Source of the DNA: UBA5266 sp964610025
Lineage (GTDB): Bacteria > Bacteroidota > Bacteroidia > Bacteroidales > WCHB1-69
Reading direction: 5' to 3'
Assembly: GCA_964610025.1 (NCBI GenBank)
Contig: CAZSTX010000001.1
Location: 130,170 to 194,169, forward strand
DNA: 64,000 nucleotides
Shown here one piece after another: positions 1 to 7,110 of the stretch (the stretch's first letter is position 1; each line of letters opens with the position of its first letter). The notes beneath the pieces were generated by a model. It searched no databases, was not told the origin of the DNA, and saw nothing but the letters and a program-made list of their open reading frames with translations. The translations under genes and the position numbers were made by a program.

Positions 1-285
1 CCAATATGCCGACACGATAATATAAAAGAAGTATTGACTTATATAAAGCAATGTGGTATTACATTGATAGGATGTACCGAAAAAGCAAAAAAACTATATT
101 ATGAGCAAAACTATACAATTCCTATTTGTTTAATAATGGGGAATGAAGGAGAGGGGATTTCCCCTGATATTTTGTCTATGTGCGATACAAATGTACAGAT
201 TCCAATGCAAGGAAGCCTTTCCTCTTTAAATGTTTCGGTAGCTACGGGCGTAGTACTTTTTGAAGTTGTTAGGCAAAGATTATAA
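1..285 (+). CDS. rlmB: 23S rRNA 2'-O-methyltransferase RlmB (SpoU/TrmH family), C-terminal part
   Basis: The reading frame is open at the left edge, so this is the last 94 codons of a longer gene. It carries SpoU motif 2 (IMGNEGEGIS) and motif 3 (SLSSLNVSVATGVVLFE), which form the deep trefoil knot that binds S-adenosylmethionine. RlmB-type enzymes methylate a 23S rRNA guanosine ribose in the cytoplasm. The text just before the motifs (GCTEKAKKLYYEQNYTIP) fits RlmB better than other SpoU members, but without the N-terminal half TrmH or TrmL paralogues cannot be fully excluded. Confidence 0.85.
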   Translation, partial: PICRHDNIKEVLTYIKQCGITLIGCTEKAKKLYYEQNYTIPICLIMGNEGEGISPDILSMCDTNVQIPMQGSLSSLNVSVATGVVLFEVVRQRL

Positions 286-355
286 AAATGTCTTTTTTAA
301 CAAAACTATGTTAAAAAAAATACAAATTAACTATTAATAACTCAATTAAAAAAAA

Positions 356-363
356 TATTTTTG
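356..363 (+). promoter_or_regulatory. Bacteroidota -7 element (TATTTTTG) for the barrel gene
   Basis: TATTTTTG matches the TAnnTTTG -7 consensus and lies 21 bases upstream of the ATG at 385. No clear TTG box is seen at the right distance, so it rests on the -7 element alone. Confidence 0.45.
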
Positions 364-384
364 CAATAATAAATATTTAATTTT

Positions 385-1110
385 ATGAAAAAAATAAGTA
401 GCTTATTGATTTGCATACTATTTATGCAAACACTTTTTTCACAAGTAGAAAAAAGACCACGTTTAGTGGAAACAAGTTTTTTTGCTGGTCCTACTATCAT
501 GTGGGGAAGTCCTAAAACAGAAGATTATAAAAGAAAAGGTGCTAAAATAGGAGGCGTTTACGGGCTCGGAATCGATATTAATTTAGTGCAACCACTGCAA
601 AATTATTATTTTACTACTGGAATTAATGCACGGCATATACGCTTTAAATTATCATTCCCTGATAATTATCATCTGCCTTATAGCAACGATAGTGTAATAT
701 TAGACTCTTCTATTGTTAATGCTACCTATAATACGGTGTATTTAAGCATTCCTACTGCTATTAAATTAAAAACCGACCCATTTGGTAGGTTTATTATCTT
801 TGGGACAATTGGGTTAGACCATAGTTTTTGTGTTGCTTCTAAAAACAAAGACGAAATAACGTATAAAACCGATATAAAGACTTATGAAAAAGTAGATATG
901 TATAAAAAAACACTTTTTTTTAGAGAAGCATTGATAGTGAGTGCTGGTTTTGATTTTATTATAAAAGGTAATACAAAAGCTAGTTTTGCTTTAGTTTTTA
1001 ATAATACATTTACCAATTCATTCCGTAAAACTTATATTAACAATATAAGCAAAGGAAAAGTAAATGCCAACACACGTGGTTTTGAGTTTCAATTTGGATT
1101 TATTTTTTAA
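385..1110 (+). CDS. Outer-membrane beta-barrel protein, PorT-family-like
   Basis: This 241-residue protein opens with a clear Sec signal peptide (residues 1-19, ending LFSQ). The mature part alternates short amphipathic strands with turns (for example YYFTTGINARHIRFKL, TVYLSIPTAIKLK, RFIIFGTIGLDHSF) and ends in an aromatic residue (FQFGFIF), as expected for a BamA-inserted barrel of about eight strands. Such proteins are usually called porin or PorT family in Bacteroidota. From memory, porT homologues sit beside an rRNA methyltransferase gene in some flavobacteria, which would fit this position. Whether this is the T9SS component PorT or a generic barrel cannot be decided from sequence alone. 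Confidence 0.6.
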   Translation: MKKISSLLICILFMQTLFSQVEKRPRLVETSFFAGPTIMWGSPKTEDYKRKGAKIGGVYGLGIDINLVQPLQNYYFTTGINARHIRFKLSFPDNYHLPYSNDSVILDSSIVNATYNTVYLSIPTAIKLKTDPFGRFIIFGTIGLDHSFCVASKNKDEITYKTDIKTYEKVDMYKKTLFFREALIVSAGFDFIIKGNTKASFALVFNNTFTNSFRKTYINNISKGKVNANTRGFEFQFGFIF

Positions 1111-1123
1111 AAATAATAACATA

Positions 1124-1197
1124 GGCTCCGTAGTTCAGCTGAATAGAACGTCAGATTCCGGTTCTGAAAGTCAAGGGTTTGAATCCCTTCGGAGTCG
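1124..1197 (+). tRNA. tRNA-Arg (anticodon CCG)
   Basis: A full cloverleaf can be drawn. The acceptor GGCTCCG (1124-1130) pairs with CGGAGTC (1190-1196) with one G-T wobble, and the discriminator G is at 1197. The D stem is GTTC/GAAC. The anticodon stem TCAGA/TCTGA encloses loop TTCCGGT, giving anticodon CCG at 1158-1160. The T stem AAGGG/CCCTT has loop TTTGAAT. The 3' CCA is not encoded. Confidence 0.95.
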
Positions 1198-1212
1198 CTA
1201 ATATTCATTAAA

Positions 1213-1764
1213 ATGACAGTTAGACATTCTTTTTTTAATTCCATAGACGCTTCGTGGACATTATTTCTTGATAGAGATGGAGTGATAAACAAACGTATTC
1301 ACAATGCTTATGTACGAAATGTTGAAGAGTTTGAATTGTTACCCAATAGTAAAATGGCATTTTCTATTTTTCGTCAACTATTTTCAACCATTATAATTGT
1401 AAGCAATCAGCAAGGAATAGGAAAAGGAATTATGACAGAAGATGATTTGCTAATAATTCATAATCATATGCAAAATGAACTGAATCATTGTATTGATAAA
1501 ATATATTATGCCCCAGGATTAGAAGGCGAAAACAATATATTAAGAAAGCCAAATATTGGTATGGCTTTGCAAGCAAAAAAAGATTTTCCAACAATTGATT
1601 TTGCAAAATCTATTATGGTAGGCGATACTTATAACGATATTATTTTTGGTAAAAACCTTGGAATGAAAACAGTTTTAATAGCTGAAAATAAAAATGATAT
1701 AGAAGCAGATGTGCAATTTAAATCTTTGTATTCCTTTGCATTAAAACTTAAGAAAGTCGAATAA
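1213..1764 (+). CDS. HAD-IIIA family phosphatase (GmhB/histidinol-phosphatase-like)
   Basis: The 183-residue cytoplasmic protein has all four HAD motifs: nucleophile and acid-base aspartates D20 and D22 in LFLDRDGVINK, the motif II serine in VSNQQGIGKG (near residue 64), the lysine in RKPNIGM (K112), and the metal-binding acids in MVGDTYND (D138, D142). The fold and length match D,D-heptose-1,7-bisphosphate 7-phosphatase and histidinol-phosphate phosphatase. The cysteine-rich zinc loop typical of GmhB just before the RKP motif is missing, so the substrate is open. The 3' part from about codon 122 is repeated perfectly 2.6 kb downstream. Confidence 0.8.
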   Translation: MTVRHSFFNSIDASWTLFLDRDGVINKRIHNAYVRNVEEFELLPNSKMAFSIFRQLFSTIIIVSNQQGIGKGIMTEDDLLIIHNHMQNELNHCIDKIYYAPGLEGENNILRKPNIGMALQAKKDFPTIDFAKSIMVGDTYNDIIFGKNLGMKTVLIAENKNDIEADVQFKSLYSFALKLKKVE

Positions 1765-1836
1765 TTATTTGACTTTTTCTCCTTTATATAAATCGAACTG
1801 TTGAATGTTTTCTATTTGTTTTTGATAACTTAAATA
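1578..1836. repeat. 259-bp perfect direct repeat, left copy
   Basis: This stretch is identical by eye to 4170-4428. It contains the last 62 codons of the HAD phosphatase gene and the last 24 codons (including stop) of the convergent lytic transglycosylase gene. The left copy is joined to the intact 5' part of the HAD gene; the right copy is joined to the intact transglycosylase gene. The repeat therefore flanks a 2.3-kb insert that separates two genes that were once adjacent and convergent. Confidence 0.95.
1765..1836 (-). pseudogene. Remnant of the 3' end of the lytic transglycosylase gene
   Basis: These 72 bases are identical to 4357-4428, which encode the C-terminal 23 residues and stop codon of the lytic transglycosylase on the minus strand. 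Nothing upstream on the minus strand continues the frame, since the sequence diverges at 1837. It is a by-product of the 259-bp duplication. Confidence 0.9.
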
Positions 1837-1885
1837 GCTACTCCTTACCAATCAAAAATCGTATCTATTTTATAAAAAAAATCAA

Positions 1886-2329
1886 ATGATTTACAAATTA
1901 AAAAAAACAAAATTTTTATTAGTGAGCGTATCTCTTTTTATCTTCGGTTGTTCAAATAAAAATGACATTGATAATATTGTTTCTACCGAATATGATAGAT
2001 GTAAGGAAAATACAAATTGTCTCATAGATTTTGCTCATTTAATGAATTTTGAGTGGGATACTATGTGTTATTATTCAGGAGCTAATTCATTAGAAGAAAT
2101 TAACAAAGATTTAGGTTTTGAATTAAGAGATTTTACAGATATTGGAGATCGAGTAATATTTTTTCACAAAGGGAAAATTATTTATCAAAAAGAATGGTTT
2201 TATAATCCAAGTGAACCGCCCAAAGGAATAATTTTTATGACTGATTTAGATAAGTTTAGAATAAGTAAATCAAACGCAAAATTTGAAGCAAGAAAAGAAG
2301 GAAATGCTTTTTATTTAATAAAAATTTAA
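1886..2329 (+). CDS. Small lipoprotein, candidate orphan immunity protein
   Basis: The 147-residue protein begins with a type II signal peptide whose lipobox ends in GC (LFIFGC, Cys22), so it is probably an envelope lipoprotein. The mature part is acidic to neutral, with a cysteine pair in RCKENTNC and a long beta-rich C-terminal half. I recognise no domain. It lies directly upstream of the Rhs-tip toxin gene, inside the 259-bp direct repeats. In polymorphic-toxin loci such small genes are often immunity proteins left behind by lost toxins. That role is inferred from position only. Confidence 0.6.
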   Translation: MIYKLKKTKFLLVSVSLFIFGCSNKNDIDNIVSTEYDRCKENTNCLIDFAHLMNFEWDTMCYYSGANSLEEINKDLGFELRDFTDIGDRVIFFHKGKIIYQKEWFYNPSEPPKGIIFMTDLDKFRISKSNAKFEARKEGNAFYLIKI

Positions 2330-2378
2330 GCAACGCAACTAACGCCATAAAAAAAAACTTAATAAAAACAAAAAACAA

Positions 2379-2501
2379 CCAAAAAAAAGTATACATTTGC
2401 AAAATGAAAAACTACAACACACACACGGGAAGCACAAAACCTCTACTCATCAGTAGAGCGTTAAAGCAGTGTGCTGTGGCAAGGCAAGGGATTGCCAGCA
2501 A
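2379..2501 (+). repeat. 123-bp promoter-plus-leader repeat, copy A
   Basis: This stretch aligns without gaps to 4046-4168 with about 13 mismatches (near 90% identity). It covers the TACATTTG promoter element, the start codon and the first 32-33 codons of the Rhs-tip gene. Several mismatches change the protein only mildly (N/S, S/N, L/V), so both copies look derived from translated genes. Confidence 0.9.
2392..2399 (+). promoter_or_regulatory. -7 element (TACATTTG) abutting the Rhs-tip start codon
   Basis: TACATTTG fits the TAnnTTTG consensus. Its last base is only five bases before the ATG at 2404, so transcription would begin at or very near the start codon and the mRNA would be leaderless or nearly so. 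The same arrangement is kept in the second copy at 4059. Confidence 0.5.
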
Positions 2502-3555
2502 AATAGGCAGCGGATTTGCCGATTCTATCAGTGGCGGAATAGTTGATAATGCGTATAAAATTACAGTTATGCAAAATGAACTCAGCGAAGTAGCCAATGA
2601 CTTGATAGACACTATCCATTGCAACTTTACGCAGATACGCTATTTGGGCGGAGATTCCTGCAAGTATGAGAGTGGTTTGTATTTTTATCATGGTAACCAT
2701 TTGAGCAGCACCCAACTTATTACCGACATTAACGGCTCTGTAACGCAGGCGGTTCTTTACAATCCTTGGGGTACGATAATAAGCGAATATAGAGCAGATT
2801 GGATGTTAGATACCATACCGAGATATTTATTCAACGCTAAAGAAAAAGACGAAGAATCAGGGCTTTACTATTTTGAAGCACGTTACTATAGTTCAGATGC
2901 TGGAACTTTCCAAAGCCGAGACCCAAAATTTGAACAATATTTTTGGTTGTCGCCCTATGCGTATTGTGCGAATAATCCGGTGGTTTTTGTAGATCCGGAT
3001 GGGAGGAAGATAGTATTTGCAAAAGGAACGACTCCAGAATTTAAAACTGCTTTTAAATCAGCTATACAACATTTGAATAAAAATAAAGTAGGGGGTATTG
3101 CTTCACATTTGGAAAAATCAAGAACTACATATTATATTGCTGAAACAACAGGCGAAGACACTCGTTTTAGCCCTTCAACACAGACAGTTTATTGGAATCC
3201 ATCTCTTGGACTTGAAACAGATGAAGGAGTTACTTTATCCCCAACAACTGCATTAAATCACGAATTAGGACATGCTTTAATACTGGATTTATCTTTTGAG
3301 GCAGGCAAAATGAAAGAATATAATGCAGAACGAAATAGTGGTTCTGACCCTGATTATGGAACAAAAAATGAAAGATATGTAATTACTCGTATCGAACAAA
3401 TAACGGCAAAGGCTTTGGGCGAAATAAAAGATGGTCAGGTTACACGAAAAAATCATGGAGGGATTTTTATTGAAACAGAAAGCCCCACTTCTAATCAACC
3501 AAAAATGCAACAAATTGAATTGCAACCAGTAGAAAATTTTTCAGAGCCAGAATAA
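2404..3555 (+). CDS. Miniature Rhs-core protein with HExxH metallopeptidase toxin tip (M91-like)
   Basis: The 383-residue protein has three parts. Residues 1-80 are an unusual leader with no signal peptide, of which the first 33 are repeated at 4071. Residues 84-200 are a single, final Rhs repeat-associated core: HGNHLSSTQLITD, LYNPWGT, FNAKEKDEESGLYYFEARYY, SRDP, SPYAYCANNPVVFVDPDG. Residues 201-383 form a variable tip with a zinc-metallopeptidase motif HELGH (286-290) and downstream acids in RYVITRIEQITAKALGE that could supply the third ligand. This resembles the M91 (NleD-like) effector domains often attached to Rhs proteins. Full-length Rhs proteins usually exceed 1000 residues, so this is a displaced tip with its own promoter. 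A putative immunity gene follows after 14 bases. Confidence 0.8.
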   Translation: MKNYNTHTGSTKPLLISRALKQCAVARQGIASKIGSGFADSISGGIVDNAYKITVMQNELSEVANDLIDTIHCNFTQIRYLGGDSCKYESGLYFYHGNHLSSTQLITDINGSVTQAVLYNPWGTIISEYRADWMLDTIPRYLFNAKEKDEESGLYYFEARYYSSDAGTFQSRDPKFEQYFWLSPYAYCANNPVVFVDPDGRKIVFAKGTTPEFKTAFKSAIQHLNKNKVGGIASHLEKSRTTYYIAETTGEDTRFSPSTQTVYWNPSLGLETDEGVTLSPTTALNHELGHALILDLSFEAGKMKEYNAERNSGSDPDYGTKNERYVITRIEQITAKALGEIKDGQVTRKNHGGIFIETESPTSNQPKMQQIELQPVENFSEPE

Positions 3556-3569
3556 TAAAAAATGAAAAT

Positions 3570-4004
3570 ATGAAAAAGATAGGTGTTAATTTGATTTTGT
3601 TGATTTTACTGAAAGCATCAATTGGATTTTCTCAGAATAGTATTATTATTCGATATGTAGATACTGAAATTCAAACTCCTATACGTATAACGGGTTATCT
3701 TTTTAGTAGTGGGTGGAAATTTGAAGAATTTGAAGTAAAAGATACCATTTTTTACAAATTTATACAACAAAGAATAGATTCAGTCAAATATTGTCGTGAT
3801 AATATTCAATGTCGTTGTCCAGATGTTAGGCAACAAATTATTGTTACTAATGGAGAAGAATATGATATTCTTTCTTCTGATGGAAGTTTTGCGATGGAAA
3901 TAAATGGGAAATGTATATTTTTTGATGAACGATTGCAAAAAGCCATAAATCGGGTTATTGAAACTTATGAGAATAAAAAAGAAGACAATCTACAAAGGAA
4001 ATAA
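3570..4004 (+). CDS. Exported small protein, candidate immunity to the Rhs-tip toxin
   Basis: The 144-residue protein starts with a Sec signal peptide (residues 1-22, ending GFSQ). The remainder is a compact mixed alpha/beta sequence with several cysteines clustered around YCRDNIQCRCPD (near residues 68-79). No family is recognised. It starts 14 bases after the toxin gene stop and is therefore co-transcribed, the standard position for a cognate immunity gene. If the role is right, an exported immunity protein implies that the toxin acts in the periplasm or at the outer membrane. The function is inferred from context. Confidence 0.6.
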   Translation: MKKIGVNLILLILLKASIGFSQNSIIIRYVDTEIQTPIRITGYLFSSGWKFEEFEVKDTIFYKFIQQRIDSVKYCRDNIQCRCPDVRQQIIVTNGEEYDILSSDGSFAMEINGKCIFFDERLQKAINRVIETYENKKEDNLQRK

Positions 4005-4045
4005 CAGATATGTGGATTTTTATTGTATAAAATACCCCCCTAAAA

Positions 4046-4168
4046 CCAAAAAAAATTATACATTTGCAAAATGAAAAACTACAGCACACACACGGGAAAC
4101 ACAAAACCTCTACCAAAGAGTAGGGCGGTAGAAAAGTGTGCTGCGGTAAGGCAAGGGATTGCCAGCAA
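4046..4168 (+). repeat. 123-bp promoter-plus-leader repeat, copy B
   Basis: This is the second copy of 2379-2501. Homology stops at the AGCAA shared with the HAD gene sequence, where the 259-bp host repeat takes over almost at once. The copy marks the start of a second, now lost, Rhs-tip gene. Confidence 0.9.
4059..4066 (+). promoter_or_regulatory. -7 element (TACATTTG) of the truncated second toxin gene
   Basis: It is identical to the element at 2392 and lies at the same distance, five bases, from the ATG at 4071. It would now drive only a 39-codon frame. Confidence 0.4.
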
Positions 4169-4190
4169 GAAAAGATTTTCCAACAATTGA
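4071..4190 (+). pseudogene. Truncated second Rhs-tip gene (leader only)
   Basis: The frame starts like the intact toxin gene (MKNYSTHTG versus MKNYNTHTG) and keeps the leader through RQGIASK. It then crosses the junction into the duplicated HAD sequence out of frame and stops at 4188-4190, giving 39 codons. The Rhs core and tip are gone. This shows that at least two toxin genes sharing one 5' end were once present here or on a donor molecule. Confidence 0.85.
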
Positions 4191-4356
4191 TTTTGCAAAA
4201 TCTATTATGGTAGGCGATACTTATAACGATATTATTTTTGGTAAAAACCTTGGAATGAAAACAGTTTTAATAGCTGAAAATAAAAATGATATAGAAGCAG
4301 ATGTGCAATTTAAATCTTTGTATTCCTTTGCATTAAAACTTAAGAAAGTCGAATAA
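4170..4356 (+). pseudogene. 3' fragment of the HAD phosphatase gene
   Basis: Identical to 1578-1764, it encodes the last 62 residues of the HAD phosphatase, including the MVGDTYND metal site but lacking the nucleophile motif. It cannot be a functional phosphatase. A short frame opening with TTG at 4159 runs into it but has no sensible start. Confidence 0.92.
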
Positions 4357-4428
4357 TTATTTGACTTTTTCTCCTTTATATAAATCGAACTGTTGAATGT
4401 TTTCTATTTGTTTTTGATAACTTAAATA
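4170..4428. repeat. 259-bp perfect direct repeat, right copy
   Basis: This is the partner of 1578-1836. Its right edge falls inside the intact transglycosylase gene, where the native sequence TAAATAAGCTA replaces TAAATAGCTA of the left copy. Its left edge follows the truncated toxin leader at an AGCAA microhomology. Confidence 0.95.
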
Positions 4429-5349
4429 AGCTATTTCAGGAATGCTTATCTCATAAGTTTTTGCACTTTTATTGTACAATGAGTTGCTGCGTAACCATGG
4501 GTTAAAGTCTTTGAGTGTTTTGTAGTCAATCCCTTGTAAAATAGCAAAATCAACAAGATTACTAATGCTTGTATCCACTTTTACTTTATGGCAAGGAATA
4601 GGCTGGTATAAGTCTTTGTATCTAAGTTTTATTCCATATTTTTCAGGATTTTCGAAAAGTAGTTTAACGGCTAATATACGGTAAACATAGCGAGCAGTTT
4701 CCATAGTAAGCATTAAATTCCAATAAGAAGATGTTTTTTGTGATGCAACACTACGTTTAAAGCCACCATCGCCCATATTATAAGCTGCTGCTGCTGATAT
4801 CCATGACCCATGTAAAGCGTAAGATTTTTTTAAATATTCGCAAGCTGCTTTGGTCGATTTTTCTAAATGATAACGCTCATCAACATCGTTATTGATTTCT
4901 AAACCAAAACTTTCGCCTGTAGCTTTTAAAAACTGCCAAAAACCTACTGCATTTGATGGCGATACTACATTGGCAAGCCCACTTTCTATTACAGCAAGGT
5001 ACTTAAAATCGTTGGGAATATTGTTTTCTTTTAATATAGGTTCAATGATGGGAAAATAACGATTAGCGCGTTTAAAGTAAAGTAAAAGATTTGATTGCCA
5101 ATAAACATTCACTAATATTTCTCTGTCTAATGCTTCTCTAACATCGTATTTATCTAATGGAATAAATTCGTTAGCTAAAAAAAGAGTATCGGGTAGAGGA
5201 GGAGAGTGCAAGATATACGACATAGTAAATGTTTGTTGATAATCTTTGTCGTCTATTTTTTTTTCAACAGTTTGAGCTATCAATAATAATCCAATAATAA
5301 CAGTAAAAAAAAGACTAATAATTACTATATAAATAGATTTTGTTTTCAT
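4357..5349 (-). CDS. Membrane-anchored lytic transglycosylase (SLT domain, MltD-like)
   Basis: The 330-residue protein has an N-terminal membrane segment or uncleaved signal (residues 5-25) and a transglycosylase SLT domain at about residues 100-235. The catalytic glutamate is E122 in FKYLAVIESGL. Supporting motifs are SNAVGFWQF and AAAAYNMGDGGF. The enzyme would cleave the peptidoglycan MurNAc-GlcNAc bond in the periplasm, releasing anhydro ends. The C-terminal 90 residues resemble the linker before LysM repeats, but no full LysM is visible. Its start overlaps the stop of ettA by four bases, so the two are co-transcribed. Its last 72 bases lie in the 259-bp repeat. Confidence 0.88.
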   Translation of the reverse strand: MKTKSIYIVIISLFFTVIIGLLLIAQTVEKKIDDKDYQQTFTMSYILHSPPLPDTLFLANEFIPLDKYDVREALDREILVNVYWQSNLLLYFKRANRYFPIIEPILKENNIPNDFKYLAVIESGLANVVSPSNAVGFWQFLKATGESFGLEINNDVDERYHLEKSTKAACEYLKKSYALHGSWISAAAAYNMGDGGFKRSVASQKTSSYWNLMLTMETARYVYRILAVKLLFENPEKYGIKLRYKDLYQPIPCHKVKVDTSISNLVDFAILQGIDYKTLKDFNPWLRSNSLYNKSAKTYEISIPEIAYLSYQKQIENIQQFDLYKGEKVK

Positions 5350-7022
5350 GCCATTAATTTTTTATAACGTATGCGTTGTGGTGTAGTATTACCTAAACGT
5401 TTTTTTCTATTTTCTTCGTATTCAGTAAAAGAACCTTCAAAAAAATACACTTCAGAATTGCCTTCAAAAGCTATAATATGTGTACAAACACGGTCAAGGA
5501 ACCAGCGATCATGAGAAATAATAACAGCACAACCTGCAAAATTATCCAATGCTTCTTCTAAAGCACGCAAAGTGTTAATATCAATATCATTCGTAGGTTC
5601 ATCAAGTAGAAGTACGTTGGCTTCTGATTTTAAAGCCATAGCTAAATGTAAACGGTTGCGTTCGCCTCCTGATAAAATACCTGTTTTTTTACCTTGGTCA
5701 TTACCACTAAAGTTAAAACGGGCAATATAAGCTCTCGAATTTATTAGTTGTCCTCCTAATTGTATTTGTTCGTTGCCGCCTGAAATAACTTCCCATACGC
5801 TTTTTTCAGGGTCAATGTCAGTGTGTTGTTGGTCGATATAGGCTAATACTACTGTTTCTCCTATTTTAAATTCCCCTTTGTCTGGTTTATCTATGTTCAT
5901 AATGAGGCGAAAAAGCGTTGTTTTTCCTACACCATTTGCCCCAATAATGCCTACAATAGCATTGGGTGGAAGGGAAAAATTAAGGTTTTCATACAATAGT
6001 TTATTGTCGTAGGCTTTGTTCACATTAACTGCATCAATGACTTGTGTTCCTAAACGTGGTCCATTAGGAATAAATATTTCTAAGCGTTCTTCTTTTTCTT
6101 TTGTGTCTTCGTTTAATAATTTATCGTAAGCATTTAAACGGGCTTTTGATTTGGCATGACGTGCTTTAGGCGACATACGTACCCATTCTAACTCACGCTC
6201 TAAGGTTTTTTGACGCTTTGATTCTTGTTTTTGTTCCATTTTTAAACGATTGGCTTTTTGCTCTAACCAGGAAGAGTAATTTCCTTCCCAAGGAATTCCT
6301 TCTCCACGGTCTAACTCCAATATCCAACCAGCTACATTGTCAAGAAAATAACGGTCGTGAGTAACTGCTATTACTGTTCCTTTGTATTGCTGTAAGTGCA
6401 TTTCTAACCATTGCACCGACTCTGCATCTAAGTGGTTAGTTGGCTCGTCTAACAATAAAATATCAGGTTCTTTTAGTAAAAGTCGGCACAAAGCTACTCT
6501 GCGCCGTTCTCCACCCGAAAGCACGGCTATAGATGTATCCGATTCAGGGCAATTGAGTGCATCCATGGCACGTTCGAGTTTGGCATCTAACTCCCAACCA
6601 TCGTATTGTTCTATTAGTTCAGTGAGTTCTCCTTGACGTTCTATGCACTTATTCATTTCATCATCGCTCATAGGCTCCATGAATTTGTTGTTTACTTCTT
6701 CGTATTCTTTTAGGATAGCTGCTATTTCGGCAACACCCTCCATCACTACTTCTTTAACAGTTTTACTATTATCTAAAATAGGCTCTTGTGGCAAATAACC
6801 AACCGAATAACCCTGAGAAAAAACAACTTTTCCATTGAATGCCTTGTCTTCGCCAGCTATAATTTTTAATAAAGAAGATTTGCCTGAACCATTTAATCCT
6901 AAAACACCGATTTTAGCTCCATAATAAAAAGATAAATAGATGTTTTTTAATACTTGTTTTCCAGGATTAAATGTCTTACTAACATTTACCATGGAAAAAA
7001 TAATTTTCTTATCTTCACTCAT
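5346..7022 (-). CDS. ettA: Energy-dependent translational throttle protein EttA (ABC-F ATPase)
   Basis: The 558-residue protein has two ATP-binding cassettes and no membrane domain. Walker A motifs are GLNGSGKSS (about 42-50) and GANGVGKTT in the second half. Signatures are LSGGERRRV and LSGGERNRL, and Walker B regions are ILLLDEPTNHLD and VLLLDEPTNDID. The length matches EttA (about 555 residues). The arm and linker features (WVRMSPKARHAKSKARLNAYDKL) are those of EttA, which binds the ribosomal E site and gates the first elongation step by ATP/ADP status. The gene heads a two-gene operon with the transglycosylase. Confidence 0.95.
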   Translation of the reverse strand: MSEDKKIIFSMVNVSKTFNPGKQVLKNIYLSFYYGAKIGVLGLNGSGKSSLLKIIAGEDKAFNGKVVFSQGYSVGYLPQEPILDNSKTVKEVVMEGVAEIAAILKEYEEVNNKFMEPMSDDEMNKCIERQGELTELIEQYDGWELDAKLERAMDALNCPESDTSIAVLSGGERRRVALCRLLLKEPDILLLDEPTNHLDAESVQWLEMHLQQYKGTVIAVTHDRYFLDNVAGWILELDRGEGIPWEGNYSSWLEQKANRLKMEQKQESKRQKTLERELEWVRMSPKARHAKSKARLNAYDKLLNEDTKEKEERLEIFIPNGPRLGTQVIDAVNVNKAYDNKLLYENLNFSLPPNAIVGIIGANGVGKTTLFRLIMNIDKPDKGEFKIGETVVLAYIDQQHTDIDPEKSVWEVISGGNEQIQLGGQLINSRAYIARFNFSGNDQGKKTGILSGGERNRLHLAMALKSEANVLLLDEPTNDIDINTLRALEEALDNFAGCAVIISHDRWFLDRVCTHIIAFEGNSEVYFFEGSFTEYEENRKKRLGNTTPQRIRYKKLMA

Positions 7023-7078
7023 TTTGTAGATATAATTTTAATGTGATGTACTTGTCAATAATTTAAAAGATATTTATG

Positions 7079-7086
7079 CAAAAATA
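7079..7086 (-). promoter_or_regulatory. -7 element (TATTTTTG) for ettA
   Basis: On the minus strand TATTTTTG lies about 57 bases upstream of the ettA ATG and matches TAnnTTTG. No convincing TTG box is found 17-21 bases further upstream. Confidence 0.45.
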
Positions 7087-7110
7087 CGATTTTTTTTTGA
7101 ATAATTGAAA

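Noticed and set aside
4159..4356. An apparent 65-codon gene starting with TTG
   Set aside because: It is the duplicated 3' end of the HAD phosphatase gene joined to toxin-leader DNA, with no ribosome binding site or nucleophile motif.
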